64,000 bases of DNA from Meishania sp964351985. GTDB lineage: Bacteria; Bacteroidota; Bacteroidia; Flavobacteriales; Flavobacteriaceae. Each line of letters starts with the position of its first letter. Position 1 is the first letter of the stretch. The position numbers were made by a program, and so were the translations under genes. Below, piece after piece: positions 35,077-44,668 of this stretch. Where the stretch lies: NCBI GenBank assembly GCA_964351985.1, contig CAYGPR010000004.1:62001-126000 (forward strand), written 5' to 3'. A model generated the notes under the pieces. That model was given only the letters and a program-made list of their open reading frames with translations, was not told the DNA's origin and ran no database searches.

Positions 35077-38000
35077 TCAGTTAGTGATTGATTCGACGGA
35101 CATCCGTGATTCAAATGGAGCTAGGGACTTCAAGGCTTTTTCTACAGAAGTGATTCCTTCAAAAACCAATAACAAACGCAATCCGTTCCGGGTTTGTTTC
35201 TCTTTCATTTTACACTTCTGAGGATTCGATTGTACAAACTGCAACACTTTCGTGAAAGCTGCACTTTGGTAGAACTCCGATTGCTGGTCGGCTATAAAAT
35301 AGCCTATCAACTTCCCTTTTTTCATAACGACTTTCTCGAGTCCGATGCTGTTGGCAATCCATTTGATCCGGACGGAGTTCAATAAATCTTCGGCCTGTGA
35401 GGGCAATTCACCAAAACGGTCTAACAGTTGTGCTTCGAATTTCTGTAGCCCTTCCTCATCCTTGACCTGGTTCAACTCGGTGTACAGATTCAGGCGTTCA
35501 GTAATGTTGTTGATGTAATCATCGGGAAACTGCAATTGAAAATCGGAATCGATTTGGGTGTCTTTGACGAAAACTTTTTCTTTATGACCTTCAACTTCTT
35601 CGTAAAGCTCTTTGAATTCGGTCTCTTTGAGTTCATCGATGGCCTCGGCCAATATTTTTTGGTAGGTTTCAAAACCGATTTCGTTGATGAATCCGCTTTG
35701 TTCGCCGCCCAGCAAATCTCCAGCTCCGCGAATCTCCAAATCTTTCATCGCGATATTGAATCCGCTACCCAATGCGGTAAACTGCTCGAGTGCTTCAATA
35801 CGCTTTCGGGCATCGGGAGTCATCACATCATACGGAGGAGTGATAAAATAACAGAACGCTTTTTTGTTGCTGCGGCCTACACGGCCCCGCATTTGATGCA
35901 GGTCGCTGAGCCCGAAATTATTGGCGTTATTAATAAAAATGGTGTTGGCATTGGTCACATCGAGTCCGCTTTCGACGATGGTGGTAGAAACGAGCACATC
36001 GAATTCCCCATTCATAAATGATAACATCAAGGTCTCTAGTTTCTTGCCTTCCATTTGACCGTGGCCGATACCGACCTTGGCATCGGGAACCAATCTCTGA
36101 ATCATGCCGGCGACTTCTTTAATATTTTCTATCCGGTTGTGGATAAAAAATACTTGCCCGCCGCGTTGTATTTCATAGCTAATTGCATCGCGAATGGTTT
36201 CTTCGGCAAACCGGATAACCCGACTTTCGATGGGGTATCGGTTCGGCGGAGGCGTATTGATCACAGAGAGGTCCCGAGCCGCCATCAAACTAAATTGTAA
36301 CGTTCGTGGAATCGGTGTCGCCGTCAAGGTCAATACATCAACATTCTCTTTGATAGATTTTAATTTATCCTTTACGGAAACCCCAAATTTCTGCTCTTCG
36401 TCAACGATGAGCAGGCCAAGGTCTTTAAATTTGACGTTTTTATTGACCAGTTGGTGAGTACCGATAATGATATCGACTTTCCCAACTTCCAACTTCTCTA
36501 AAGTTTCACGACGTTCTTTTGTGGTGCGGAAACGGTTTAAATAATCTACCGTAACGGGCATTTCCTTTAGACGTTCTGTAAAAGTTCTGTGATGCTGAAA
36601 AGCTAGAATGGTTGTCGGAACTAAAACCGCTACTTGTTTTCCATTATCGACCGCTTTGAAGGCGGCGCGAATGGCGACTTCCGTTTTTCCGAAACCTACA
36701 TCGCCACAAATCAGACGGTCCATAGGTCGTTCACTCTCCATATCACGCTTGACATCTTCGGTAGATTTACTTTGGTCCGGTGTGTCCTCGTAAATAAAAG
36801 AGGCCTCCAGTTCATTTTGCAAATAACTGTCCGGTCCATATTGAAACCCCTTGTCCAAACGTCGTTTCGCATAGACTTTGATAAGGTCAAAAGCGATTTT
36901 CTTGACCCGTGTTTTGGTTTTCTGTTTGAGCTTTTTCCATGTCGCTGAGCCTAATTTGTAGATTTTCGGCACGGCACCATCTTTACCATTGAATTTTGAA
37001 ATTTTATGAAGCGAATGTATACTTACATAAAGCGTATCACGATCCCCGTACATCAATTTGATGGCTTCCTGTTTTTTTCCTTCTACATCGATTTTTTGTA
37101 ATCCCCCGAACTTGCCGATTCCATGGTCGATATGGGTCACATAATCCCCGATTTCGAGTTTGTTGAGTTCTTTGAGCGTGATGGCCTGCTTTTTTGCATA
37201 GCCATTTTTCAGGTGGAATTTATGATAGCGCTCAAAAATTTGATGGTCGGTATAGCAGACGATTTTCAGATCGTCATCGATAAACCCTTGGTACAATGGA
37301 AATATCAGGGTTTCATAATGCACGTGCTCATTGGCATCCTCAAAAATGGCATGGAACCGTTTCGCTTGTTGCTCGCTGGCACAGAAGATATAGTTGGTAT
37401 AGCCTTCAGCTTTATGTTCGTTCAGGTTGGCAATCAGTAAATCGAACTTTTTGTTGAACGAGGGTTGGGGCTTGGTCCGAAATTCAATTTCGCGACCCTG
37501 CCCTTCGGTTACGCTCAGGGTCCTCCCTCGGTCGCTGAGCGTAACCGAAGTGACAGAGGTGGTTATCAACCCAAACTTTTCCAACTGCTTCCCAAAACTA
37601 TCCGAATTCAAAAAAAGTTCCTCCGGTTCGGCATGTTTTATGTCTTTGGAAAGCCTCCCAAAAGCTTCGATGGCCTTTCCGTAGAAATCATCCAAACGGT
37701 CAAAAAGCAAATCGGTATTCTTTGTGAAAATGATGGTTTCGAAGGAAATGTATTTCAGGAAACTCTCCCTTTTTTCTTCCAAAAGTTTATTCGCCACATT
37801 GGGAATGATGCTTATTTTCTTGATCTTTTCGGTAGATAGCTGCGTCTCCACATCGAACGTACGGATGCTTTCCACCTCATCCCCAAAAAACTCTAAACGA
37901 TAGGGTTCGTCATGCGAAAAGGAAAAAACATCAACTATACCACCACGTACGGAGAACTCTCCCGGTTCGGTTACAAAATCGACTCTTTTAAATTGGTATT

Positions 38001-38484
38001 CAAAAAGCACTTCGTTCAGAAAGTCGAGTGAAAGCGAATCTTCTAATTTTATTTTGAGGGTGTTTTTTTCAAGTTCCCTGCGGGTAACCACCTTTTCAAA
38101 GAGCGCATCGGGATAGGTTACGATGACCGCAGGTCTTTTTCTGGAATTGATGCGATTTAAAACTTCCGCACGTAATAGAACGTTCGCATTGTCGGTTTCT
38201 TCAATTTGATATGGTCGACGATAACTACCGGGATAAAACAGCACATCTTTTTCGCCGATGAGTTGCTCAAGATCATTGAGGTAATAGGCTGCTTCTTCTT
38301 TGTCGTTAAAAATCAGGAGAAATGGTTTGTCGGCCTCTTTGAATACATACGAAAGTACAAAGGATAAAGAGGAGCCTGTTAAACCTTTTATAGCAATACT
38401 TTTTTCGGGATGGGCAAGGGCCTCCTGCAGTTTCCTTGTTTTTGGAGACTGTGAAAACACTTCCTGAATGCTGACCTTCGACAA
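35077..38484 (-). CDS. mfd: Transcription-repair coupling factor
   Basis: 1135 residues. Order of domains: UvrB-like region (GSSLSFVLSYVF, NDKEEAAYYLNDLEQL, FYPGSYRRPYQIE), RNA-polymerase-interaction domain (LNKLEIGDYVTHIDHGIGKF), and helicase motor with Walker A GDVGFGKTE, DEEQ box and LTATPIPRTLQ, then the TRCF domain. Mfd removes RNA polymerase stalled at damage and recruits UvrA. The start is a TTG at 38484: a stop codon stands just upstream in frame, and the following residues (SKVSIQEVFSQSPKTRKL) match the usual N-terminus. A palindrome at 37503-37550 is read in frame and adds a stretch like SVTLSDRGRTLSVTEG in a variable region. Confidence 0.95.
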   Translation of the reverse strand: MSKVSIQEVFSQSPKTRKLQEALAHPEKSIAIKGLTGSSLSFVLSYVFKEADKPFLLIFNDKEEAAYYLNDLEQLIGEKDVLFYPGSYRRPYQIEETDNANVLLRAEVLNRINSRKRPAVIVTYPDALFEKVVTRRELEKNTLKIKLEDSLSLDFLNEVLFEYQFKRVDFVTEPGEFSVRGGIVDVFSFSHDEPYRLEFFGDEVESIRTFDVETQLSTEKIKKISIIPNVANKLLEEKRESFLKYISFETIIFTKNTDLLFDRLDDFYGKAIEAFGRLSKDIKHAEPEELFLNSDSFGKQLEKFGLITTSVTSVTLSDRGRTLSVTEGQGREIEFRTKPQPSFNKKFDLLIANLNEHKAEGYTNYIFCASEQQAKRFHAIFEDANEHVHYETLIFPLYQGFIDDDLKIVCYTDHQIFERYHKFHLKNGYAKKQAITLKELNKLEIGDYVTHIDHGIGKFGGLQKIDVEGKKQEAIKLMYGDRDTLYVSIHSLHKISKFNGKDGAVPKIYKLGSATWKKLKQKTKTRVKKIAFDLIKVYAKRRLDKGFQYGPDSYLQNELEASFIYEDTPDQSKSTEDVKRDMESERPMDRLICGDVGFGKTEVAIRAAFKAVDNGKQVAVLVPTTILAFQHHRTFTERLKEMPVTVDYLNRFRTTKERRETLEKLEVGKVDIIIGTHQLVNKNVKFKDLGLLIVDEEQKFGVSVKDKLKSIKENVDVLTLTATPIPRTLQFSLMAARDLSVINTPPPNRYPIESRVIRFAEETIRDAISYEIQRGGQVFFIHNRIENIKEVAGMIQRLVPDAKVGIGHGQMEGKKLETLMLSFMNGEFDVLVSTTIVESGLDVTNANTIFINNANNFGLSDLHQMRGRVGRSNKKAFCYFITPPYDVMTPDARKRIEALEQFTALGSGFNIAMKDLEIRGAGDLLGGEQSGFINEIGFETYQKILAEAIDELKETEFKELYEEVEGHKEKVFVKDTQIDSDFQLQFPDDYINNITERLNLYTELNQVKDEEGLQKFEAQLLDRFGELPSQAEDLLNSVRIKWIANSIGLEKVVMKKGKLIGYFIADQQSEFYQSAAFTKVLQFVQSNPQKCKMKEKQTRNGLRLLLVFEGITSVEKALKSLAPFESRMSVESITN
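37503..37550. repeat. 48-bp palindromic element read in frame inside mfd
   Basis: Two perfect 16-bp arms, CTTCGGTTACGCTCAG and its complement, flank a 16-nt spacer, and GTGACA follows. The length is 48 bp (16 codons), so the mfd frame is kept. It resembles the common Bacteroidota element type found between genes. Confidence 0.8.
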
Positions 38485-38505
38485 AAAACACTAAAATTTG
38501 AGATG

Positions 38506-38513
38506 CAAAGATA
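38506..38513 (-). promoter_or_regulatory. Candidate -7 box of the mfd promoter
   Basis: TATCTTTG on the minus strand fits TAnnTTTG and ends 21 nt before the TTG start codon of mfd, which supports that start. Confidence 0.45.
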
Positions 38514-38571
38514 ACCCCTACGGCCGCATCGCGCCAAGCGATTGCTGAGAAAAGCCTTGGCTTCTAGCAAT

Positions 38572-39357
38572 TCATTGGCTAAAGGGGAAAAACGGATTGC
38601 TCTTCCGATTCTTAAATCCGTGCCAGGCGGCAATTGCAAAAATAACGATGCTTGCCCCCAGGGCCGTATAAGCGATGCTTTCGAGGGAATCTTTATGACG
38701 TATAAAAATAGCGCTCAACGCCCAAATACCGACTGCTGCAAATTCGCGCATGTTCCTATTGAAAATCATAAAAATGTTGAGTGCGGCCGCGATAATTATC
38801 ATTACAATCGTCCAACTTATTTCGGAAAGAAAACCGCCCTCCCAACCTAATTTTGACAAATAGGCCGAAATATTGGCAATGGTGGCCACTGCGATCCATC
38901 CGCTGTAAATGCAAATGGGCCACCAAACAAAAGCGATGATGGTCTTTGGGGCGTGCCAGCGTTCCATATTCGTATTCAAGATGACCTTGATGAGCGAGAA
39001 AAGAATGCCCAACATGATCAAAACGGATAGTCCCGTATAATCAAAAGTGAAAGCGAATACCCAGGCACAATTAAGCACGTTCGCGCTAATGAACCAATAG
39101 CCCGTCTGTTCGATGAACTCACTTTTTTCAGTAGTGAAATAGGCCCGACGTACCTGAAAAATTCCATAAGCGAGCAGAGCCAAAAATATGAGTCCCCAAA
39201 TGGCAAAGGCATAACCAGCAGGAGTAAATAAATTGTAGTATTTATTGCTGATTTCGCCAATCGTGGTCTCATTGATGCGAATCGCTTGAGATGCATAGTT
39301 GACGGCAATCACCAAAATCACGGAAAGGAGATTTAAAAGGGGCAGCGTTTTTTTCAT
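38572..39357 (-). CDS. TspO/tryptophan-rich sensory-like membrane protein
   Basis: 261 residues with about seven hydrophobic helices. LFTPAGYAFAIWGLIFLAL and VLNCAWVFAFTFDYTGLSVL are typical of the TspO/MBR-like group of Bacteroidota, which is longer than the five-helix TspO proper. Members are linked to tetrapyrrole binding or stress sensing, but the role of this long type is not known. No operon partner is evident: mfd lies 87 nt downstream and pdeM 60 nt upstream. Confidence 0.65.
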   Translation of the reverse strand: MKKTLPLLNLLSVILVIAVNYASQAIRINETTIGEISNKYYNLFTPAGYAFAIWGLIFLALLAYGIFQVRRAYFTTEKSEFIEQTGYWFISANVLNCAWVFAFTFDYTGLSVLIMLGILFSLIKVILNTNMERWHAPKTIIAFVWWPICIYSGWIAVATIANISAYLSKLGWEGGFLSEISWTIVMIIIAAALNIFMIFNRNMREFAAVGIWALSAIFIRHKDSLESIAYTALGASIVIFAIAAWHGFKNRKSNPFFPFSQ

Positions 39358-39417
39358 AGCAATTAAAAATAAGCATTTTGCAGGTTTAACGGCATGCTCT
39401 AAAGAATTTAAACCGAG

Positions 39418-40101
39418 CTATTTTGAATAGCGCCTTTTTTTCTTGACTTCTCTCAGGTTTACGGGTAATACGGTATCGCCCAATAACGCAAAAACTTCAC
39501 AGTTCTTTTTGAGTTCCATTGTGAAAGAACCTGTGAATTCGCCGAAAGCCGGTAATAGCATTTGTGTTTCCAATTTAAAAAAGCACTTTAACCGAACGGA
39601 TTGTCGGCCCAATCCTGTTAAACGGATGGCGGGATGAATATGGCCGCAGAAGTTGAAAAAACCTTCCCGTTCTTCCGGATGGTGTGTCAACAGAAAACCG
39701 TTGGATTGAATCTCTGAAACAACTTCAATGCCCAAATCCTCATATTTTATGGGAGAAATGATATCGTGATTTCCGACCACCAAAATCATTTTTGAACTGA
39801 TTGTGGCAGTCCATTTTTCAAAAAGTTGCCATTCTTTATTTAAGGAGGAATGAAATAGATCACCCATAAAAACAACAACTTTCGGTTGGAAAAATGCGAT
39901 GACTTCATCCATTAATTCAAAGTTCTTTTCTACTGCCTTTTGTGGTACGGCAGCTCCGAATTTCCGAAAGTGCGAGACCTTTCCCAAATGCACATCACTG
40001 ATTAGTAACATTGATTTTTTCTCCCAAAAAAGCACTCCGAGCGGGTGCATAATGAAGGTGTGATTTTCTATTTGGATGGATTGGGTGTTCATGGAATTCA
40101 A
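39418..40101 (-). CDS. pdeM: Ligase-associated DNA damage response endonuclease PdeM
   Basis: 227 residues of the metallophosphoesterase fold. The metal-site motifs are present in order: SDVHLGK, VFMGDLFHS, VVGNHD, LTHHPEE and CGHIHP. This subgroup is found with an Lhr-like helicase, an ATP-dependent ligase and an MBL exonuclease, which are all present at 42191-47499. Here a divergent ribokinase-transporter operon separates pdeM from the other three. The first ATG at 40101 and the one at 40092 are both possible starts. Confidence 0.9.
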   Translation of the reverse strand: MNSMNTQSIQIENHTFIMHPLGVLFWEKKSMLLISDVHLGKVSHFRKFGAAVPQKAVEKNFELMDEVIAFFQPKVVVFMGDLFHSSLNKEWQLFEKWTATISSKMILVVGNHDIISPIKYEDLGIEVVSEIQSNGFLLTHHPEEREGFFNFCGHIHPAIRLTGLGRQSVRLKCFFKLETQMLLPAFGEFTGSFTMELKKNCEVFALLGDTVLPVNLREVKKKRRYSK

Positions 40102-40172
40102 AGGTACTAAATGACCGTTTGTTTTTATAGTGCCGAATCGCTACTTTGTAGCAACAATTCCAACCAGAAAAA

Positions 40173-41081
40173 ATGCCTAGAATTATTGTTGTCGGAAGTT
40201 CCAATACCGACATGGTTGTAAAGACCCAGCGGTTTCCCGAGCCTGGAGAAACTATATTAGGAGGAGATTTTTTTATGTTCCCAGGTGGAAAAGGTGCGAA
40301 TCAGGCAGTCGCAGCTGCTCGTGCAGGTGGAGAAGTGACCTTTATTTGCGCCGTAGGTGACGATGTTTTCGGACAAAATGCTTTGGAAGGTTATCGTGAA
40401 GAGGGCATTAACGTTGATTTTGCAAAGACCTTTAAAGATGCGGCATCAGGGGTAGCTTTGATTACGGTCAATGGGGAAGGAGAGAACGAAATCGTCGTGG
40501 CCTCCGGAACTAATGCTAAACTCTCGCCCATCTATGTTTCAGAGGTAATGGAGGAAATGGATAACGATGGAATATTTCTGACCCAATTGGAAACTCCCGT
40601 TGAGACCATCGAATATTTAGCGCGTTACAGTAAATTGACCGATCAGCCGTTGATCATCAATCCGGCACCTGCCCAAGAACTATCGGATGCTATTTTGGAC
40701 GGACTTTTTCTTATCACACCCAATGAAACAGAGGCGAAAATACTGACCGGAATTTCGGTTGAAGACGACCCGTCAATGGAAGTCGCAGCCCAAGAACTAT
40801 TGGATAGTGGAGTACAGCATGTTATTATCACTTTGGGAAGTCGTGGCGCTTTTTTTATGAACCGCGAGGAAAAATTCTTAGTTCCGTCTCATCAGGTAAA
40901 ACCCATTGATACGACTGCGGCAGGAGATGTTTTTAATGGAGTTTTGACCGTTTGTCTGTCCCATGATTTGGGCTGGCGCGAAAGTATTGCCTACGCCAAT
41001 AAGGCGGCAGCATTGTCCGTCACAAAAATGGGAGCGCAAGGTTCGGCACCTTATAAAGAGGAAATCAACAAATTCAACTAA
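40173..41081 (+). CDS. rbsK: Ribokinase (PfkB family)
   Basis: 302 residues. The N-terminal PfkB signature is FPGGKGANQAVAAARAGG (about 37-54) and the C-terminal anion hole is DTTAAGDVFNG with the catalytic base Asp-252. It phosphorylates ribose (or deoxyribose) at O5 with ATP. It is followed at once by a GRP-family sugar transporter gene (start 41083), so the pair likely handles ribose uptake and first use. The pair is divergent from pdeM with 71 nt between. Confidence 0.9.
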   Translation: MPRIIVVGSSNTDMVVKTQRFPEPGETILGGDFFMFPGGKGANQAVAAARAGGEVTFICAVGDDVFGQNALEGYREEGINVDFAKTFKDAASGVALITVNGEGENEIVVASGTNAKLSPIYVSEVMEEMDNDGIFLTQLETPVETIEYLARYSKLTDQPLIINPAPAQELSDAILDGLFLITPNETEAKILTGISVEDDPSMEVAAQELLDSGVQHVIITLGSRGAFFMNREEKFLVPSHQVKPIDTTAAGDVFNGVLTVCLSHDLGWRESIAYANKAAALSVTKMGAQGSAPYKEEINKFN

Positions 41082-41082
41082 T

Positions 41083-42078
41083 ATGTTCATTATAGAAACG
41101 TATACCCTGGCGGTAATTTTTTGCCTAATTACCATGTTGGCCTGGGGTTCTTGGGCAAACACCCAAAAACTGGCTGCTAAAGAATGGCGCTTCGAACTAT
41201 TTTATTGGGACTATGTCCTCGGAATCGTAGTGTTCTCCTTATTATTCGCGTTGACCGCTGGAAGTATGGGCGAGAGCGGAAGACCTTTTTTGGAAGACCT
41301 TTCGCAAGCAAGTAATGATAATATTTGGTCCGCAGTTCTTGGGGGAATTCTATTTAATGCGGCGAACATCCTTTTGGTGGCGGCCATAACCTTGGCGGGA
41401 ATGTCCGTGGCTTTTCCGGTGGGAATCGGATTGGCATTGGTCATCGGGGTCATTGTGAATTATATCGATGCCCCGGTGGGGAATTCTACATTGCTTTTCG
41501 GCGGAGTAGCCTTGATTGTATTAGCGATATTATTGAATGCGAACGCTTATCGTAAACTTTCCGCACAGCAGAAAAAAGTACCGACAAAAGGATTGGTCTT
41601 GGCAGTTGTCGCCGGACTTCTCATGGGATTATTCTACAAATATGTCGCTAACTCGATGTTTCCAGATTTTACGAATCCGATTGCGGGGAAATTGAGTCCG
41701 TATACGGCGGTTTTCTTATTCGCTTTGGGAATCTTGGCCAGTAATTTTGTTTTCAACACGGTTTTGATGCGAAAGCCTTTTGAAGGTGCCCCCGTCAGTT
41801 TTAAGGATTATTTTTCGGGAAGTTCAAAGAGTCACTTAATGGGTGTAATCGGAGGAGTCATTTGGTGTATCGGAATGTCGTTCAGCATTCTTGCTTCGGA
41901 CAAAGCTGGCCCAGCAATTTCTTATGGACTAGGCCAAGGTGCAACGGTCGTAGCGGCACTTTGGGGTATAGTCGTTTGGAAGGAATTCAAAGGTGCACCC
42001 AAAGGGGTAGGAGGTATGTTGAATGCGATGTTACTGCTTTACATCATCGGATTGGGGTTGATTATTGCCGCGCGTTAG
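41083..42078 (+). CDS. GRP-family sugar transporter (ribose/glucose uptake type)
   Basis: 331 residues from the ATG at 41083, right after the rbsK stop; an in-frame ATG at 40963 lies inside rbsK and is rejected. About ten membrane helices of the drug/metabolite transporter fold are seen. MLAWGSWANTQKLA and WDYVLGIVVFSLLFALTAGSMG are hallmarks of the glucose/ribose uptake and RhaT-like group. The rbsK context points to ribose. A long hairpin repeat follows the gene. Confidence 0.85.
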   Translation: MFIIETYTLAVIFCLITMLAWGSWANTQKLAAKEWRFELFYWDYVLGIVVFSLLFALTAGSMGESGRPFLEDLSQASNDNIWSAVLGGILFNAANILLVAAITLAGMSVAFPVGIGLALVIGVIVNYIDAPVGNSTLLFGGVALIVLAILLNANAYRKLSAQQKKVPTKGLVLAVVAGLLMGLFYKYVANSMFPDFTNPIAGKLSPYTAVFLFALGILASNFVFNTVLMRKPFEGAPVSFKDYFSGSSKSHLMGVIGGVIWCIGMSFSILASDKAGPAISYGLGQGATVVAALWGIVVWKEFKGAPKGVGGMLNAMLLLYIIGLGLIIAAR

Positions 42079-42083
42079 CAAAC

Positions 42084-42188
42084 ATCATTGCGAGGAGCGA
42101 CCTTGAAAAGGTAGCGACGAAGTAATCTGTTACTTTGGAACACCAAAAAGACGGATTGCTTCGTCGCAAAAAGGCTCCTCACAATGAT
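42084..42188. repeat. Nested long inverted repeat between convergent genes
   Basis: The outer arms ATCATTGCGAGGAGC (42084-42098) and GCTCCTCACAATGAT (42174-42188) pair at 14 of 15 positions. The inner arms GCGACGAAGTAATC (42114-42127) and GATTGCTTCGTCGC (42154-42167) pair at 13 of 14. It belongs to the same style of element as those at 20507 and 46423, and may serve as a two-way terminator. Confidence 0.75.
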
Positions 42189-42190
42189 CT

Positions 42191-44659
42191 TTACTTCTTC
42201 ATCAACAAAGCCGCCATCCGCTTTACACGATCTTCCCATTTTTCACTTGATAATTTTTCTCGGCTCAACCGATCCGTAATCAAAGGAAAAGCAAAAGGAG
42301 TGGCTTTTTTACATTCTTTCCAAACAATTTCTTGTGTGCCTATCCGTTCCATGGAAAGTCTCAATCGACCTTCTTCCAATTGGTGTTGAAAGGTTTCTGT
42401 AAAGGCTTGTTGAAAGAGTAGGTTTTCGGGTTCGTAGTCACGGAAAACTTCGAAGAGCAATTGTGAATTGCTCTGCAAATGTTTCATTTTAATACCCTTG
42501 TTCGGGTAGCCCGTAAATACCATGCCGCTGATGATCGCAATATCACGGAATTTTCGTCGTGCCATTTCGGTGGCGTTCAAACTTTTTTGCAGGTCGTCCA
42601 ATAAATAATCCGTGGTAAAGAGATTATTATCGAGCACTTGCTGCATATCGATAGGCTTGTCGGAGAGCAGTTCGAATCCGTAGTCATTAAATGCTAACGA
42701 AAAAGTGATGGGCGAGAGTAGGCTAATACGATACCCCAACAAGCTGCCCATTGCCTCATGTACAAAGCGACCTTCGAAGGGATAGAAAATATGATGGTAT
42801 CCATCGCGTGTTTTGAAGGTCTCAATTAAAAATTCGTTCGGTTTGGGTACAATGCTTTCCCGTCGTTGCCTTTCGAAAATATGTGCCAATGACCTGATTT
42901 CGGGGGATTGCTTTTTGGGTTCTTCATAGGATGAGTACAATTCTTCCCGTAGCAGTTTGGACATTTGTGCCGAAAGGGTAAGGCGACTTCCCATCCAACT
43001 CGAAATTTTGTTCGTTCGTTTGGTCGAATTCCGTACATGCACTTGCATATCTTTTATCCGGATGAATTCCAAATTGCGACCGGCAAAGGTAAACACATCG
43101 CCCTCGTTCAATTTCGAAATGAAATACTCTTCGATGGAGCCGATGTAACCACCTTTTTGATAGCGAACCGTCAAGTTCACATCACCTACTATAGTTCCTA
43201 TTTGAAAGCGATGTCGCATGGCAACGCCACGGTCGTTGACCTTGAATTTTCCATCTTCCTCGACCTCTACTTTTTTGTATTCATCGTACGATTGTAGGCT
43301 TTGACTGCCCATCACCAAGAAGTTCAAAAGCCATTGCCATTGGTCTTTGGTAAGGGTCTGGTAACAGAAAGTTTGACGGACTTCTTCGTAGAGTTCATCG
43401 GGATAAAATCCTTCGGAAATCGCTAAAGTCGTCAAATATTGTAAAAGCACATCGTAACTGTTGAGATAGGGAATGCGGTCTTCCACGGTATTTTCCTTGA
43501 CCGCTTTTTGCAGCGCTGAGGCCTCTATCAGCTCAATGGCATGGGTTGGCATAAAATAGATAACACTTTCCTTACCTGGACTGTGGCCACTTCGACCTGC
43601 CCGTTGCAAAAAGCGAGCTACGCCTTTCGGACCTCCGATTTGCACTACCGTTTCTACCGGAGCAAAATCGACACCCAGATCCAAGCTTGACGTGCAGACA
43701 ACAGCCTTTAGACTTTCATTACGAATCGCCTGTTCAACCCAATTTCTGGTTTCCTTATTGATGCTCCCATGGTGCATGGCGATTTCCCCGGCATATTCCG
43801 GATGTTTTTCTAATATTTTTTGAAACCAGATTTCGCATTGGCTTCTGGTATTGGTAAAAAGTAAGGTGGTTTTACTGTTGTTGATTATAGGAACAACGTC
43901 TTCCAACAAACGTATTCCAAGATGACCTCGCCAAGGAAAGGTTTCCATTTGTTTTGGAATGATGCTTCTTACCGTAATCTTCTTTTTGATATTTGCCTTG
44001 ATCATCACAGAATTCTGTAAGGCCTCTGTCTCTGGACCTAGCAAAACATCTCTTGCCTGTTCTAGATTTCCGATGGTTGCCGAAATTCCCCAGATGCGCA
44101 GTTGCTTGGAAACGGTTCTTAACCGTGACAAAGCGAGTTCCATTTGCACCCCCCTTTTGGTTCCTAAAAGCTCGTGCCATTCATCTACTACAATGGCCGA
44201 ACAGTCCTTGAAGACTTTGTCATAACCTTTACTCGCTAAAAGTAATTGCAAACTTTCCGGCGTAGTAATCAACAAATCGGGCATTAGCTTTTTCATGGCT
44301 GCCCGAGCTTTGGTAGAAGTATCCCCGGTACGGATTCCTACGGTCATTTGAGTTTCCAAATCGGCTGTGACCCGCTCAGCCGACTGCCTGATTTCTTGGG
44401 AAAGAGCCCGCAAAGGGGTGATCCAAACTGCCTTTAATCCTTTTTTATGTTTGGTTTTGTAGTGTGGATTCTTTTTAATGTAATTCAAGACAATAGGAAA
44501 CCATAGCGCGTAGGTTTTTCCGCTACCTGTTGGGGCGTTTAGTAGTCCGTGTTTGCCTTGTAGAAAAGCTTTCCAAGTGTCTTTTTGGAATTTGAAGGGT
44601 TTCCAGTTCTGTTCTTGAAACCAGTTTTCGGCGATTTCGTAAAGTTGGTCTCTGTTCAT
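42191..44659 (-). CDS. Ligase-associated DNA damage response DEXH-box helicase (Lhr-like)
   Basis: 822 residues. The Walker A motif APTGSGKT is at 42-49, the DEXH box is VVDEWHELLGTKRG, motif III is SATIGN, and the C-terminal helicase half has TSSLDLGVDFAPVETV and RAGRSGH. A winged-helix and beta-rich Lhr core domain follows. It unwinds DNA 3'-5' in a repair pathway with the ligase encoded 9 nt upstream. It is the last gene of the exonuclease-ligase-helicase group on this strand. Confidence 0.92.
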   Translation of the reverse strand: MNRDQLYEIAENWFQEQNWKPFKFQKDTWKAFLQGKHGLLNAPTGSGKTYALWFPIVLNYIKKNPHYKTKHKKGLKAVWITPLRALSQEIRQSAERVTADLETQMTVGIRTGDTSTKARAAMKKLMPDLLITTPESLQLLLASKGYDKVFKDCSAIVVDEWHELLGTKRGVQMELALSRLRTVSKQLRIWGISATIGNLEQARDVLLGPETEALQNSVMIKANIKKKITVRSIIPKQMETFPWRGHLGIRLLEDVVPIINNSKTTLLFTNTRSQCEIWFQKILEKHPEYAGEIAMHHGSINKETRNWVEQAIRNESLKAVVCTSSLDLGVDFAPVETVVQIGGPKGVARFLQRAGRSGHSPGKESVIYFMPTHAIELIEASALQKAVKENTVEDRIPYLNSYDVLLQYLTTLAISEGFYPDELYEEVRQTFCYQTLTKDQWQWLLNFLVMGSQSLQSYDEYKKVEVEEDGKFKVNDRGVAMRHRFQIGTIVGDVNLTVRYQKGGYIGSIEEYFISKLNEGDVFTFAGRNLEFIRIKDMQVHVRNSTKRTNKISSWMGSRLTLSAQMSKLLREELYSSYEEPKKQSPEIRSLAHIFERQRRESIVPKPNEFLIETFKTRDGYHHIFYPFEGRFVHEAMGSLLGYRISLLSPITFSLAFNDYGFELLSDKPIDMQQVLDNNLFTTDYLLDDLQKSLNATEMARRKFRDIAIISGMVFTGYPNKGIKMKHLQSNSQLLFEVFRDYEPENLLFQQAFTETFQHQLEEGRLRLSMERIGTQEIVWKECKKATPFAFPLITDRLSREKLSSEKWEDRVKRMAALLMKK

Positions 44660-44668
44660 TCAGCAGGT

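Noticed and set aside
40963..41082. Longer start for the sugar transporter
   Set aside because: The frame lies inside rbsK and the transporter family starts at the membrane helix after 41083.
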